Source: Ptychodera flava (lineage: Eukaryota > Hemichordata > Enteropneusta > Ptychoderidae). Taken from it: DNA of 64,000 nt. Where the stretch lies: the NCBI RefSeq assembly GCF_041260155.1, contig NC_091931.1, positions 30,779,041 to 30,843,040 of the forward strand, given 5' to 3'. Below, piece after piece: positions 37,126 through 49,700 of the stretch. The notes beneath the pieces are model-generated. The model worked only from the letters and a program-made list of their open reading frames with translations, was not told the DNA's origin and did not search any database. Numbering within the stretch: the first letter of the stretch is position 1; the number at the start of each line of letters is the position of its first letter. A program made the position numbers and the translations under genes.

Positions 37126-37288
37126 AATTATTGAATTGATATTCCACCTTTTGTTTTACCTTTGTCGCACGCTGGGGGGATCACCCTGTTTTCGAAAATT
37201 GGAATAGGGGAGGGGTCAGCCACTTTTTGACGTCGGCAAAAATAATCCACTCCCCCCCCCCCCCAGGCCGAAGAAACTGACCAGTCCC
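36621..37288. mobile_element. MITE-like element with perfect 28-bp terminal inverted repeats
   Basis: The 28 bases from 36,621 (GGGACTGGTCAGTTTCTTCG...) and those ending at 37,288 are exact reverse complements. Inside lie a (TA)n array (37,051-37,124), a C13 run (37,252-37,264) and subterminal GGTCACCCTG/GATCACCCTG blocks. 668 bases, no coding frame, no clear target duplication. Exact ends suggest recent activity. Confidence 0.8.
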
Positions 37289-37624
37289 AAACATTGAAAC
37301 TTCGAACACACATTGTGTACTGTAACGCCCTCCCTTGTAGAGATTTTATCTCGAAGTGTCCCTCACGTGGCCAAGACGTGTGAACGTTGGTTTAAGATCG
37401 CACGAGAAGGAGATGGGAAATAACGTTATACGTGTCATTAATTATTGGTAAAAGTTGGATGAGAACAATTGAGAGCGGGGTCCATGATATGATCTTGTTG
37501 AATCCTAAGAAACAATCAAAGATTTGCAGGAAATTTCAATGTGATTTCCATTGTATAATGATAATAATTTGTAGTTAAGTAACTTTAGAATAGTATGTAA
37601 CCTTGTAGACAATGTACACTGATG

Positions 37625-38643
37625 CAGGGCTCGAAATTAGCGGTAGTCCCGCGTCCAAAGACTACCGACTTTTCCCTGGGGTTACCAAAATCCATGAAAT
37701 GGTAGCCCACACGGACTACCAAAGACCGGGACATGAAATTCAGTCAGTACTTGGCGTACCATGTCGGTCCGTCACTTTGGAACGAGCAAAATTTTAGTCA
37801 AATCCAGTCGGACACATTAACATGAGTAAGGCCTGACTATGACTTTGTTTTGCAAATTACAAAGACGACCGTGTAGTGAAACTTTGCAACGAAGTTTCAA
37901 TATCTGAACTGATGTACTTGGATTACAGGCACAGGAATGATGACCAATGAAACGCATTTTCATTGCATTTTGATCATAATCTATCAATCACAGACAATAT
38001 GCCTCCTCTAAAGCCCATGGTCTAGTTAAGCCCTGCTACAGTGCGTTAGTCGTGCTGAGAAGGTCGTGGTCGTTGTCATGACGACTGTCAAAATCTGCGT
38101 ACAACTCTGAGTGAAACGAGCTGTCAATAGGTTATCAAACGTATCACTATTGTCCATCAGGCCAAAAAAAGATCGTTTCTGGTCACCGCGTGCGTCATTT
38201 CAGAACTTGCGCGTCATGGCTTTTTTTGGGTTACATTCTCATCAGTAGAGCTATCCTTGATATCACTGTTTTATGTCCAAAAATGCTAAGAAGGAAGCGG
38301 AAGCATTATGCAGCCAGTAATAAAAGACAATAACTGTTGCATCAATAGTGCCAAACCAGCATAGTTAAGAATAAAAAAAGAAAAAAAGAAAACCGTGTCG
38401 CCGCATCACTTTTGCTGAATATAAAGGACCAGAAACACATTTTGGGGCTCTATACCTGTTTCCTTTGGGTATTAGATGTGCAAGTATTCCCATCAAAGGA
38501 TTAGAAAATTCCCTTCATGGGCAGAATCTTGAAAAATTGCTTTTTCTTGTCTGGTTAATGAAAACAATAACCCTAAACTAAAATATGCATGGCCTACCAA
38601 CCATTGTCACTGGGCCACCAACTTCAGAAAATTTCGAGCCGTG
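37625..38643. mobile_element. hAT-like non-autonomous element (candidate)
   Basis: Ends CAGGGCTCGAAATT and, inverted, CACGGCTCGAAATTTTC. CAGGG tips and imperfect 8-base flanks (CACTGATG, GTGTGATG) are hAT-like. Subterminal GGTAGTCC/GACTACC units occur at the left, and CTACCAACC, GGGCCACCAAC at the right. No transposase frame. Moderately old. Confidence 0.5.
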
Positions 38644-39169
38644 TGATGACATCCAGACTTAGACTTTAGACGTGGAGTGTCACGTTTGCTATCTCGAAAT
38701 AAAGATCTAAAGTGGTGCTACAGTCAACATTTTGGTGTGTCAGCTACAGTTACTGAAAGTTTTACTATCTAGACTGGTACCTCAACTCATATTCCCCTAA
38801 CTATAACTACGAGCGCAAGAAATTGGTGGAGACTTCGGGTACTCCATGTACCGACCATTGTCCATGATAGCATCAATGAATTGGAAATGATACTACGGCG
38901 ATTTAGCTTTTTGTCTACATTAAGATGATTTGGACGAACATCGTATTTTCACTTTCTCAAATACGCTTATAGGCCCTCAATAGGTTTGTCTCGTTCTACT
39001 TAATTCAGTAAATTTACTCATCAACGGCTTCAAAGCAGATGGTTAAAAGCAATTAAACCTCCGATATAATAAGCAATCTTTAAATTTTAATTGAATTCGA
39101 AATTTATATTTCGCTGAACTAATGCCTCAACGCAGAAAGTGCATTATCAAAGTACATCCACTGTATCTT

Positions 39170-41671
39170 TTACTCCTTCTTCTTTTTCAAAGAGCAGAGG
39201 CGACGACAACGGAAAAATAACTTCATCATCGAGAAGATCGCTGTAAGACAAATAATTAGCAGAAATGCAACAACATCTACGAGGAAGTACTGGAAAACGT
39301 TCAAATCAAATGACGCCGGTCGGAGATGTTGACCACCATGTCTGAGCACATACTCAGTCCAATAGACAGCGCTCTCACCGGCCGTCATCGGTTGGTCTCG
39401 GTGTATTCGTGATAATCTCATAGCATTCTCCTTAAAACTGAAACATGTAGATAAACAGAACGATGGATAATAGAAAAAGTGCGGAAGTGTTTCAAGACGA
39501 AAGCAAATCCGATATCCATGAAAATTATTTCATTTATAATTCCAAGAGGAATAGAGAAGTAATTTTAACACTCATGCTTAGACCTTCAAACCATCATGAA
39601 ATACACCTTACTGCTGGACAAATAACCATCACTCCACAAACAATATATAATTACAGATAACACTGAAACCGGTATTCGAATGTAGTGGAAATGATTACCT
39701 TTTGTCCTGTATCACTTTTGTGACTGCCTGATAAATCTGTTCTTCCGAAAGGGTAACGATATCGATTGTAACTGCCATGCCCTTACCAACGAGCCTGGCG
39801 ATATTGTCGTAGTTGTCGGCAAACAATGGCACTCCGACAACGGGTACACCGTGATAAATTGCCTCGTATACGCCGTTGATACCACCGTGAGCTATGAAGG
39901 CTCTCGTTTTGGGGTGACCTGGAAATGAAATGATCGCACATATTAGTATGTGCTGCTGCTACACGCATCGACGTTTATATCATATGTTTTACAAAGGATG
40001 GACATCGATTCCCATTAGCACGATTTTCTCCATGCATTGTACAGAGAACATCATCCATGTTTTATCGGGATTTTCAACAGTATATTAGCAATACGGAAAA
40101 GTTCAACTTGAATCGACCTCTGTTCTTATTTTCTTCCGCAATGCAGTAAGGACACGAAGGGTATAATATCATTTAGATATCGACATAAATGCCTACCCAG
40201 GAGATCATTCTGTGGAATCCATTTGGCAAGTTTGGTGTTATCCCCCAGTCCCGGCAGTGGCGGACCATCGTACCGCATGACAACTTTCTGGGGTAGTCTC
40301 GCACAAGCTCGGATAAAAAGCTTTGTTTTTTCCAAGTTTAACGTCAAAATGTCGTGTGATCCAAATGAGAATACCACAATGCCATTCTCAGTAGACTCAA
40401 CGAACTCCTCGAATTCCTAAACAAGCACCGTAAAACACTGTATTTACTAATTGTTATAATACGATATTAAATCTCTATATTTTTTTCATCGATGTAACGA
40501 TGTAATATCACTTTAGCTATGTCTTTTCAGTGATAAATTGTTTATCATTGACCATGCCTATTTACTGTAACCTTCTTTGCAAACGCCATACTATAAAAGT
40601 TTCACTGGCAATGCCATGTTTGTGGACGAATTGTAAAGGGGTGTTAGAGAACACGGGTTGTTATATTTCTGAGAACAAGTGAGCAAAAAGACGAATACAA
40701 AATAATAAACAAAGCGTAAAAAGTGCGTCAACACAGCGATCTAATTATTACAAAATTTACAACTTTATGGCTTGCCTTTGTTATCATACCTGGGTTAAAG
40801 GTGACGCTGGGCCCGCAAGCATTCCACCGATGTGTACAACATTAGGCATTATCGGACGTGGAAACTCGTATGAAAAGTCAAAACTGAAAAACGCCATCTC
40901 AGAACTTCTCAGCAGTTCATACAAACTGGCATCTGGCCGTATGCCGTGCTCGGCCTGAATAGGATGGTATGGTCTCAGCAAAACAAGGTTAAATACAAAG
41001 TATGACAGTGCATAATAGCCCAAGTTTTTCAAACGCTGGACAAAGGTCATTTTGTCAGTCAACCCCGATAGTAGCCCTGGAACATAAGACGGGTAGGATG
41101 GAATACCATGAACAGACGCGTCCATCATTGGGGAAATCCTTTGGGTTGCGACTGAGATAAAGGGTATTTTGAGTTTGTGCACAACCAACGCATGGCATAG
41201 GTGTAAGGAATTCGCCAAGATAAGGTCATAGTTTGATCTGTGTAATCGCTGGAAAAGGTCACCGTCTCCGAGCAAAGATTCACAGTCTTTTGACAGGGCC
41301 TCAAGAACGGCGAGGGTGCTCCACACATCTGCACTACCGTCTAGCATTCCTTTCAAATTGTGCAAGTATACTTGCATAAAGTCGGCTTCGAAGACACTTT
41401 CGTATTCCTCAAAGGAGAATACCGACCTATCCTTATCTATCTTCATACCCTGCAAAATACGGAAACCTTCATTGATCACCATCGTGACGTTGTGCCCCCT
41501 CTCGACCAGCAAGTTGCCGATCTTGGACATGACCATATAGTGACTTCCAGCTGGAAAGCCCGGTAGAATCAATATATTACTTGTTAGTGACAGCTGTCCA
41601 CAAGAGATAGAAAAAAACACACAAATTAGTAGGCAGTCTACACAACGTCTGTGTGAGCTGCTAGACGCCAT
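39170..41671 (-). CDS. UGT-C: ER UDP-glycosyltransferase, four exons, intact
   Basis: Exons 41671-40790, 40416-40197, 39918-39699 and 39437-39170 join to 529 residues; the frame extends to an earlier ATG at 41,761, but [15 protein letters not shown] gives a better signal peptide. Motifs: acceptor-half His44 in [55 protein letters not shown], donor-site [36 protein letters not shown], a membrane helix in exon 4 and a KKKKE tail (KKxx ER retrieval). Exons 2 to 4 have exactly the lengths of UGT-B's (220, 220, 268). The residue aligned with the usual catalytic Asp is Asn154 (ANSLHLC), as in UGT-B. The sequence is clearly a paralogue of UGT-B, not a recent copy: C-terminal tails and introns differ. 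The sugar donor cannot be inferred. Confidence 0.87.
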
Positions 41672-41814
41672 GCTTTTAGAGTGATTTAAAATTTTCGGAC
41701 GCTCAGCCAAAGGTCGGTTTTCTGATGAAGCTGCAAGCCAGAGGATCAGCACTGGAGACACCCGTCGTCTTGTTCACTGGGATAAACTGAAGACCTTGCA
41801 GAAGAATAATTCTC

Positions 41815-41835
41815 GGCGCATATAAAGATATTAAC
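41815..41835 (-). promoter_or_regulatory. Weak TATA-like/HNF1-half-site-like region of UGT-C
   Basis: Read on the minus strand, GGTTAATATCTTTATATGC lies about 150 bases before the UGT-C start. It joins a GTTAAT half-site with a TATA-like TTTATATG. Vertebrate UGT promoters often use HNF1 sites; the resemblance here is only partial. Confidence 0.25.
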
Positions 41836-42104
41836 CTGACTGGGCCATTAGATTTATGTGAACTCCTCATGTCCCCGATCAAAGATCACATAAACCCCTG
41901 GATACAGTTGAAGTTTGTATATGCAAATAATTATTGGCCCTTATGAGTCATTCAGTGACCGAAGAGCCATTGGAGTGAGAGATGAGACTCACACGTGTAA
42001 AACAAAGTGAGGTCTCTCAAAAAATTGAGAAGCCTAGGGAACAAAATACGGACTTAAGGTAGAATGAGTCTATCGGCAGGAGTGTTTCAGAGATAAAATA
42101 TTCT

Positions 42105-42370
42105 TAATTACCCTGACATTTGCCGCAGATTCAAAAAACATCAATTTGCTGTCTCGAAAATTTTGAAAAGTCTCTGTCCCAATCATAGGCAAGCTTCAAT
42201 AAAGCGTTGGTTTTCCATACGCCGGGTCCCCTTCTAGGTGTATACGTCTTTGGTTACGAGAATATGTGTTTGCATTGAAAAGTTACTTTCTCCCAAAAAC
42301 GACGACTTTTCCTTCCGGGTCTCAGGCTCAAGTTCAGTGTAGATGTCTCAAGCTATAAGGAGTTCCCCAC
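42105..42370 (-). pseudogene. Relic of an NLR NACHT exon (P-loop region)
   Basis: Parallels 46,145-46,407 of NLR-B in order: ATTACCCTGACA, GCCGCAGATTCAAAA, CAATCATAGGCAAGCTTC, TTTTCCATACGCCGGGTCCC (the P-loop, read from the other strand as GDPAYGK-like), TTCAGTGTAGATGTC and AAGGAGTT. Several small gaps break the frame. It is a 265-base fragment left by a third NLR copy next to UGT-C. Confidence 0.75.
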
Positions 42371-43119
42371 ATTTCCCTAAATCCATTTTCAGATCTACAG
42401 AGCTGCAAAGAACGTGTACTTAACAATAATTGTCAACTTAAACACGACCTTTAACAGCATATGCCGCTCTCAAGGTCTTTATGGTGATTCAATGCACCTG
42501 AATCCTGATGACCGTTTCACAGAAGCAATCATTCAAAGTGCAGAACACTTAAGGTAGAGCTGCATGTTGCCAACAGTTTTTTTTCAAAGCAATATTTCTC
42601 ATCAAAGATGACAAGGGAAACCCCTCACGCTATATATTTTCAAAAGCAGAGACTCTAAAGTTTAGTATGGTAGCAGTAGTTTACTAAAAGGATGATATTT
42701 GGGAAAAAAAAACCTTAATTTGGTATTAATGATGAAAATTAATTTAAAAGCCCAATAGCTGTATCGTTTAGCTTTTTTTTGTGATTTTACTTCCAAACTA
42801 AACGAGTTCATGGAAATGTACTCATTGAGAGGTGTTTATACAAGTATAATAAACTGTCCACTGGGACTGCATGTGCAATTTTGAGCAAGATAAATAATAA
42901 ATGTTTGCGTGAACGTAAAATGGCGCCTCGTGCAAATAAAGCAAAACACTGTAGGTCGTGTATCTATGCATTGGAATCTTCACAGAAACAACAGAGTAGT
43001 CCAATGTAATGCATGTAGTCCAATGTAATATCATTGTGCACATCTTCTTACATCATTGATGAACATTCACCTACAAATGGCACTAAGACTATAACAAAAC
43101 TCAGAATATTATAACAGCT

Positions 43120-43440
43120 GCATAAGTCACTAATGAATTCGTTATTCTGTAAAAGAAATGTACAACAGCACATCAAGTAGTATAAAAAAGTAAACAATTA
43201 ATATTGAAGATGTATTTTCAAGTACACTTGACATGCCACATCTTGCAAGCTCACTCACTACAAATTTTAAAATATCAAGCTGATGACCATATAGATATGA
43301 AGTACAAGGCAAGAATCATAACAATTTCTCTCATAACGTAACATTATTTCCTTAATCATAAATGATGCTGAAAACAGAGGACTCGTCATAAGTCAACTGT
43401 GAGGTATATCTACGATCGATGTTTGGGCAACTTTCAAGCT
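43120..43440. repeat. Stranded copy of the coiled-coil gene's 3' UTR
   Basis: Matches about 56,650-56,970 in order: AATGTACAA, TATCAA-TAGTATAAAAA, TGAAGATGT, GAAGTACA, GCA-GAATCA, TCTCTCATAA, AATTATTTC/ACATTATTTCC, AATCATAA, GCTGAAAACAGA. The original lies just past the stop codon of the coiled-coil gene; this copy lies 340 bases downstream of the NLR-B stop. No coding exon was carried along. Confidence 0.7.
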
Positions 43441-43783
43441 GCAATCTGAGGGTATTCCCTTTGCTACCTTAATTATATAATCACTTAACTGAGCCAGTAT
43501 GTATACCTGCTTGTAAGTTTTAATTTGACATTCGGTGTTTTTCATTCATTTCAACACCAAGAAACAGACCAAAACACATTTCAACAGGTTTAAAATAACA
43601 GTATGACTCTCTGTCTAAAAATGAACAAGTGTAGCTGTACAAGTAGTACAAGTAGTGTCAGTTTACCTGTCCTTTTTTGACATCAATATTCAAGATACAG
43701 TTTTACTGTCTTTCATGGCATGATTGTTTTGTAAAGATATCCCCTATTTAACTGATATATTCTATTGACTTTCAGATACTCAG

Positions 43784-46700
43784 TTAATCGATGATTTCAA
43801 TGAATGGTTTGCTAAAATGACCCTTTAAAAGGCGGCTACTCACTGTACTGACTTTACAATGGAGAAAATCTACAACAAGGTCATTGTCAATATTGTCATA
43901 TATCAAACCTACTTTACCTAGTTCTGAGACATCACCATTGTTTAAAAAATTACCACTTAACACCACTTTTTTAAGTCTATTAGATTCTGACTTTGCCAAA
44001 CATAAACCTCTGATCATTGGATGGGGCTCAACATCGAGGGTGCTGCGGTCTGAGGGTAGGCAAGTGCTTAAAAAGAGACTTTCGAGTTTTGTGTACAGCT
44101 TTTTCCAGGCGGCTTCCCACCTCTTAAAATGACCATCTATATCTGGGAATCTCCAACCCTGTATACCAAGCCGTAGTAGATGTTTCATGTCACAAATAAT
44201 GTTGACAAATTCTTCAAACTGGCACAAAGTCAAACAATCATCTTTATCACCGATCGGATATGCAATGCGTAGGTTTAGTAACTTACTATTCTTGACATTT
44301 TTACAGAATTCAATATATTCACATTGAGCCATATTGCATTTGTAAAGTTTGACATGCATCAGTAGGTCTGAGTGGTTGATCAACTGAGCAAGAGAGATTT
44401 TGTAAGGTGTAATATCATCACCCGAAAATGTGAGCTGGTATGTGCTATCCAAATAAGGACTAGGATCATAAGAGACACTTAAACGAACTCCGTAATTCTT
44501 TGAAAAGTCAAAAGCAACGGTGACGCCGATCTTTCTTTCAATCTTGTACTGTACAAACACTTTCACAAATTCTGGCAGACATGTATCATATGCGTGAATA
44601 GTTGTTTCGATGAGCGATTTCAACTTTTTGCAGTTATCGACGTAACTCTGAAGTGCAGGCGCTTCAATAAAACATCGCCGAATAGTTACAGTTCTCATCA
44701 GTTTGTCAACACCGCATTCATTAATCACTTTAAACATACAGTCAATATCTTTCAGTCCTAAGATACAGTCAATTTCTAGACTGCGATCGTCCTTATTCAC
44801 TGCCAAAAGAGGTTTATCAGCACTTTCCTTGTTATGGGGGAACCAAGTTGGTTTATGTGTATTGTCCTTTTCGACGCTAAAGTTGGTCTTTTTGAATTCA
44901 ATACAGAGGTCAAGCGGTATTTCTTTTGATGATGCAAGTTGCAACAGAGGTTTGAACTTTGCTAAACATTCACTCTTCTCAATTAGCAGCGATAGCGACA
45001 ACCAATCTGGATTGACATGCAAGACTGAAACTAACCTTTGGCATATGTCCTTCATGTGTCTGTGTTCTGCATTAAGTGAAGCAGAAATAGGCAATTTCTG
45101 GTTAATCGAATTGACAGCAGAAGTTATCAGGTTTTCAGTAACATCTGTTTCCATTAAACACTCCGAAATAAAGGCCAGGTCATTATCATGGAAGCGATTA
45201 AATATTAAATTGGACTTTTGATTCAAATTTCCTGCGAGAAATTTAAAAAGAGACAAACAGTCGTTTTTTATCATTTTCACGGAAAGTGCCTTTGCAATAT
45301 CCATTACTTTATCGGGCTCTGTCTCGCTCAGTGATGCTATGTATTTCGCGGCAAAAAATTCCTGGAAGGTCTTATGGTGGATTACGAATGAAGCTGTTGG
45401 GTCTGAGGACAGAAGTCTACTATCAAAATATCTGGTTAGGAATCCCATCCTTAGGATGTCTTTATTCTCCTCTAACTGAAGCTCCGATTTATCAAATTTA
45501 ATCTTTTCACCAAGAAAGAAACCGACAGCAAGTTTACCAAGAAAGACAAATTGCCTATCAATATCCTCGTTTGTGATTTCACGTTCTTGGTCACTTTTTT
45601 CGTGGTACCTTTTGACAATCAGTTGCAATATTTTGCCATAAAGGGGCGTAGTTTTAGTCAGCAGACTACCAAACTCTCTCCATACATCGCACATGAGTAG
45701 GGCGTTCATTGGACATACCATCAATGACCTGATAGTTTGTTTACTTTGAGACATATCAATTTCTCGAATGAGCTTGCCAGCATCTCGGAGAGTCTGATTA
45801 GTTGCAAGAAAATGACGGTGAATGAATTCTGCAAGCGAGTGCAGTGAGAAGCCACGGATGGATAAAAGCCTATCAAAGTGGACGCGCCTTTTGCGCAAAT
45901 TGTTGGCTCTTTCGTTTTGGTCATTATCATGAACTTTTCTCGATGTCAAAAGTATTTTACAGTATCGCAACATTCTACCCTCAAGTAGCTTTCCAATCTC
46001 TTCGTTTGCTGATCCAACCATCTCGTCCCATCCATCTAACAACAACACAACTTTATCTTGGTTTCTCCTTATAAATTCCATCAACCTACCCTTGGCTATT
46101 TGGCAGTCTTTCGGCAGCAGTGTCTCAAATATAAAATCTTCTAAATTACCCTGACACTGCCGCAGATTCAAAAGAAATAACAATTTGTAGTCTCTGAAAT
46201 TTTCAACTGTTTCTCTTGCCCAATCATAGGCAAGCTTCATACAAAACGTAGATTTTCCATACCCCGGATCCCCTTCTAGAAGTACACGTCTTGGGTTGTG
46301 ACAATCAGTGTTTTCGACGAAAAGTTCATTTCTTTCAAAGTGACGACTTCCCTTTTGGGTCTCAAGCTCGAGTTCAGTATAGATGTCATCAAGCTGTAAG
46401 GAGTTTTTCCACCACGATAACGGTTGAACATGAGACAGGACCTTCCTGTAAATGTTAAGGAGGATATCCTTGCATTTGCTTGCCACATCTTCCAAACAAT
46501 CTGAAATAGATTTAACACTCATTTATACGAAAATACTGATTGACTAGTGCTGTTCCTTGACAACGAGGAAAACTAATTCATAAGTATATCATGCGGCTAT
46601 ATGAACTTATATTTGCATCATTTATTGTTCCTTTCTATATAGCGTAAAAATTAATGTCAGACCTAAAGAAACTGGCTATATATAGTTACAGGCAAACTAT

Positions 46701-49700
46701 TCTTTTATCTAATCAAAATACAGGCTTATCTGTCGGCTTACTAAACTTTCTCTTTTTGTCGAGCAATATACCATCATCTCCAGCTTATGGTGTGTATATT
46801 TCACAACTCCTTAGATACAGTAGAGCATGCAATTCATATGAAGACTTTCGAGTTAGACACAGCCTATTAGCTCAAAAGTAGTGTGGCAAGGGTTGTCAGA
46901 AAGTAGATTAGTGAAATCATTTAAGAAGTACTACGGTAGATACGGAGATGTTGTATCAAAATATGACCTGTCTGTTACTCAAATGATGAGTGACAGCATA
47001 CCAAGTTTTGACTCACAAAAGTAATTTGGTGAATTCACCAAATAACAATGGATTTGTCGCTTTGGGTCAATCTTGACGGGTGCGGCTAGCTGGCAGCGTA
47101 CGCTTACCCATTCCGGACACCTGGTACCACCACTATTTTGTGGTTCAAGATGACCCCATTGGCATTGCCTTTGTCATTTTCAATATGTTCCTTGGACCTG
47201 GTAACTTTCTTAGTTACCTTGAATGATAACGTATATTGGACCTGATTTGATGTCTTTATCCAGCTATATTCTTCACTTGGAACTATGACCAAGGCAAGAA
47301 TTGGATAAGTTTGAGGAAATATATAGTAAGAGTACATCAAAGACATCAAGAACATCATCAACAGCTTCATGACTGGTCCACTAAGAAACACATTTATATC
47401 TACTCAGTCAGACAGCAGCCGAGTATTACCGGTGATAGTGTGCAACTCAGTTTGGAAGTGGCGGCTGGGACGCCAAAACCCCGTGGTCGTTGATCACGAC
47501 CACCCACAGAGAATAATTGATTGGCTGTATCACAGTCGCTCGAGAGCTATTCAGCTCTGGACTATTCGCCCCATAGACGAGTATATAGAAGCGAGCGTCT
47601 ATGGGCGAATAGTCCCAGAGCTGAATAGCTCTCGAGCGACTGTGGCTGTATGTATGCAGTGTACTTACTGCTGCATATTTGACATTTATTGGGTAAAGCC
47701 TTGTGAAGCCTACTTTAACGCTGCGACCAAACTGTGAAGATACCCAAGGCGAAGATTTTGAGTAACCTATGGCCATGTTTAAGTCATCTTCCTGCACTCT
47801 AAACGTTTGGACGCTTATGACGCGTCGGATGCGTTCAGTTTGATCACATGGGAAGTGTCATGTGTGTTCAAGTATTGAACTTTTGTGTTCAGAAATAGAA
47901 CGGATGTGGTCAGCCATTGACCGCTGCCATTCTAACACATACTGACAACAGTTTTTGTCGCGCATTTTTATCCAGACAACATAATTTTTCGTTAGAACAC
48001 ACATCACGATGTCTTTAGTTTGTTTTCTGCTCCAGTAAACTCCTCTGAAACAATAAAACGAACAAAATATTTTGTTTGACTCGTATATATGTGAATTCGA
48101 GTCAGTGAACACCTATTGAGATCAAAGGCACATGTTGGTAGTTTTGGAAAGTGTTCAAGTTTATTAATTGCTTATAATAAAAGGACGTAAATGTCTTTAA
48201 ACTATTTACTTCGATAAAATCGTGAAGACAAATATCTTCCGGAACACTAGTGTTCAATTTGTGAATATTCGTATTCAAACAGGGCGCCTGACAAAGAACA
48301 CTAGTGTTACCAACTAAATGAACACTTGTGTTCAAAGGTGTCCCGAGTATGACGTCACGGATAATCGGGCTTCCTCGGGTCAAACGAGGGCCCCCTCTGA
48401 ACATGCGCACATTAGATGCAAGCCGCGCCGCTGCTGCAGACGACACATTTTGTTGCTGGTGGTATTTTCACATTCTATGATTTCAGCGATTGAGTTCTGC
48501 CAGTATTTCGTGACGGTGTGATAGCTGTTTACACAGAGAGTTTGACTGCTACGGTAAGTATTGTATATCGTGGCAAAATGGCATTGAATAGGCACCAAGT
48601 TTGAACCGTAGCCCGGCGAGCACATGACACTCAGGTCAGAAGTGTATTTTTTGCCGTAGAGTACCCTCTCTCGCAATATTGTGAGTCACTTACGTTCTAA
48701 TTTTAATAATTATCACGTTTTGTGTTTAGACTAGACAGTTTGCAAATTTTCGGGCCATATTCGTGAGTCCAAACACAAATTTTGTAAATCACAAATAGAA
48801 TGCTAGTATTCTGAATGCTGAATACTAGTGTTCCGTATTCCTAATGCTCTAGTCTGTTGATGAAGGTCACGTGATCCATAGCTGAATCCTAGTGTTCATG
48901 TTGTGAATACTACCATTCTATCCTATTAAGCTTAGAAATAGTGATTTTACAGAAGTTTGATCTATGTATCTACGTTTTTTTCGGCAAACTTAACATTATG
49001 ACATAGCCATGATTATGTCCTAACTGTGTCAACTGACAAGTCAGCTACCATAGTGGTTGAACAGGGGTTTGGAAATTGAAATAAATCATCCATCAATACA
49101 ATGAAATATTATACTTGTAGGATCCACTCCGCATGTTAGCAGTAATACTGTACATGGAGAAGAGGATAAAGATGAAGCGTGGTGGAAAGGCATCTGCATC
49201 AGCACTTTCAAAGGCTGCATCAATCATCACACTTGTTGAGGTAATTATAAAGACATTGTAACAATTGACTATATGTACTGTCTAGTATTTTGTTCAAGTG
49301 CTGTTTTAGTGTAGTATTCCCATTGATGCATGTGCATAATTAGCACAAACAAGGACGTGATGACCCAAACAGGGACATGATATCATGCAAGTTTTACAAA
49401 ATTTGTATAAACATGACAAAATTCTCAGTCAGTAAGGCAGCCGTCATTATTTATGGCCTGAGGATTGGAGGAATTTGGGGGTCACTCAAAAAAAGATCAT
49501 GACGGGACGTTCCCATCTAAATAACAGTGCACTTTCAAGGCATATTCACCCCGGCAAATGGGCTTTTCAACGGTATGGAGCTTCTAATTAAAGTTATTTG
49601 CCATCTCGTAAGCTGTTTGCAAAATGTGATTAGAGATAGCGATTAAAGCCAGTGTGCGGGGAAGAGATTTTGCCTTACACACTTCACTCATACAGATATC

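Noticed and set aside
42056-42560. TTAAGGTAGA at about 42,055 and 42,549 as ends of a TTAA MITE
   Set aside because: Both copies are in the same orientation and the family's interior text is absent between them.
48318-48676. Overlapping frames near 48.3-48.7 kb as a gene
   Set aside because: Both strands open by chance; only the GTAAGT donor at 48,553 is notable and it is listed with the candidate spliced gene.
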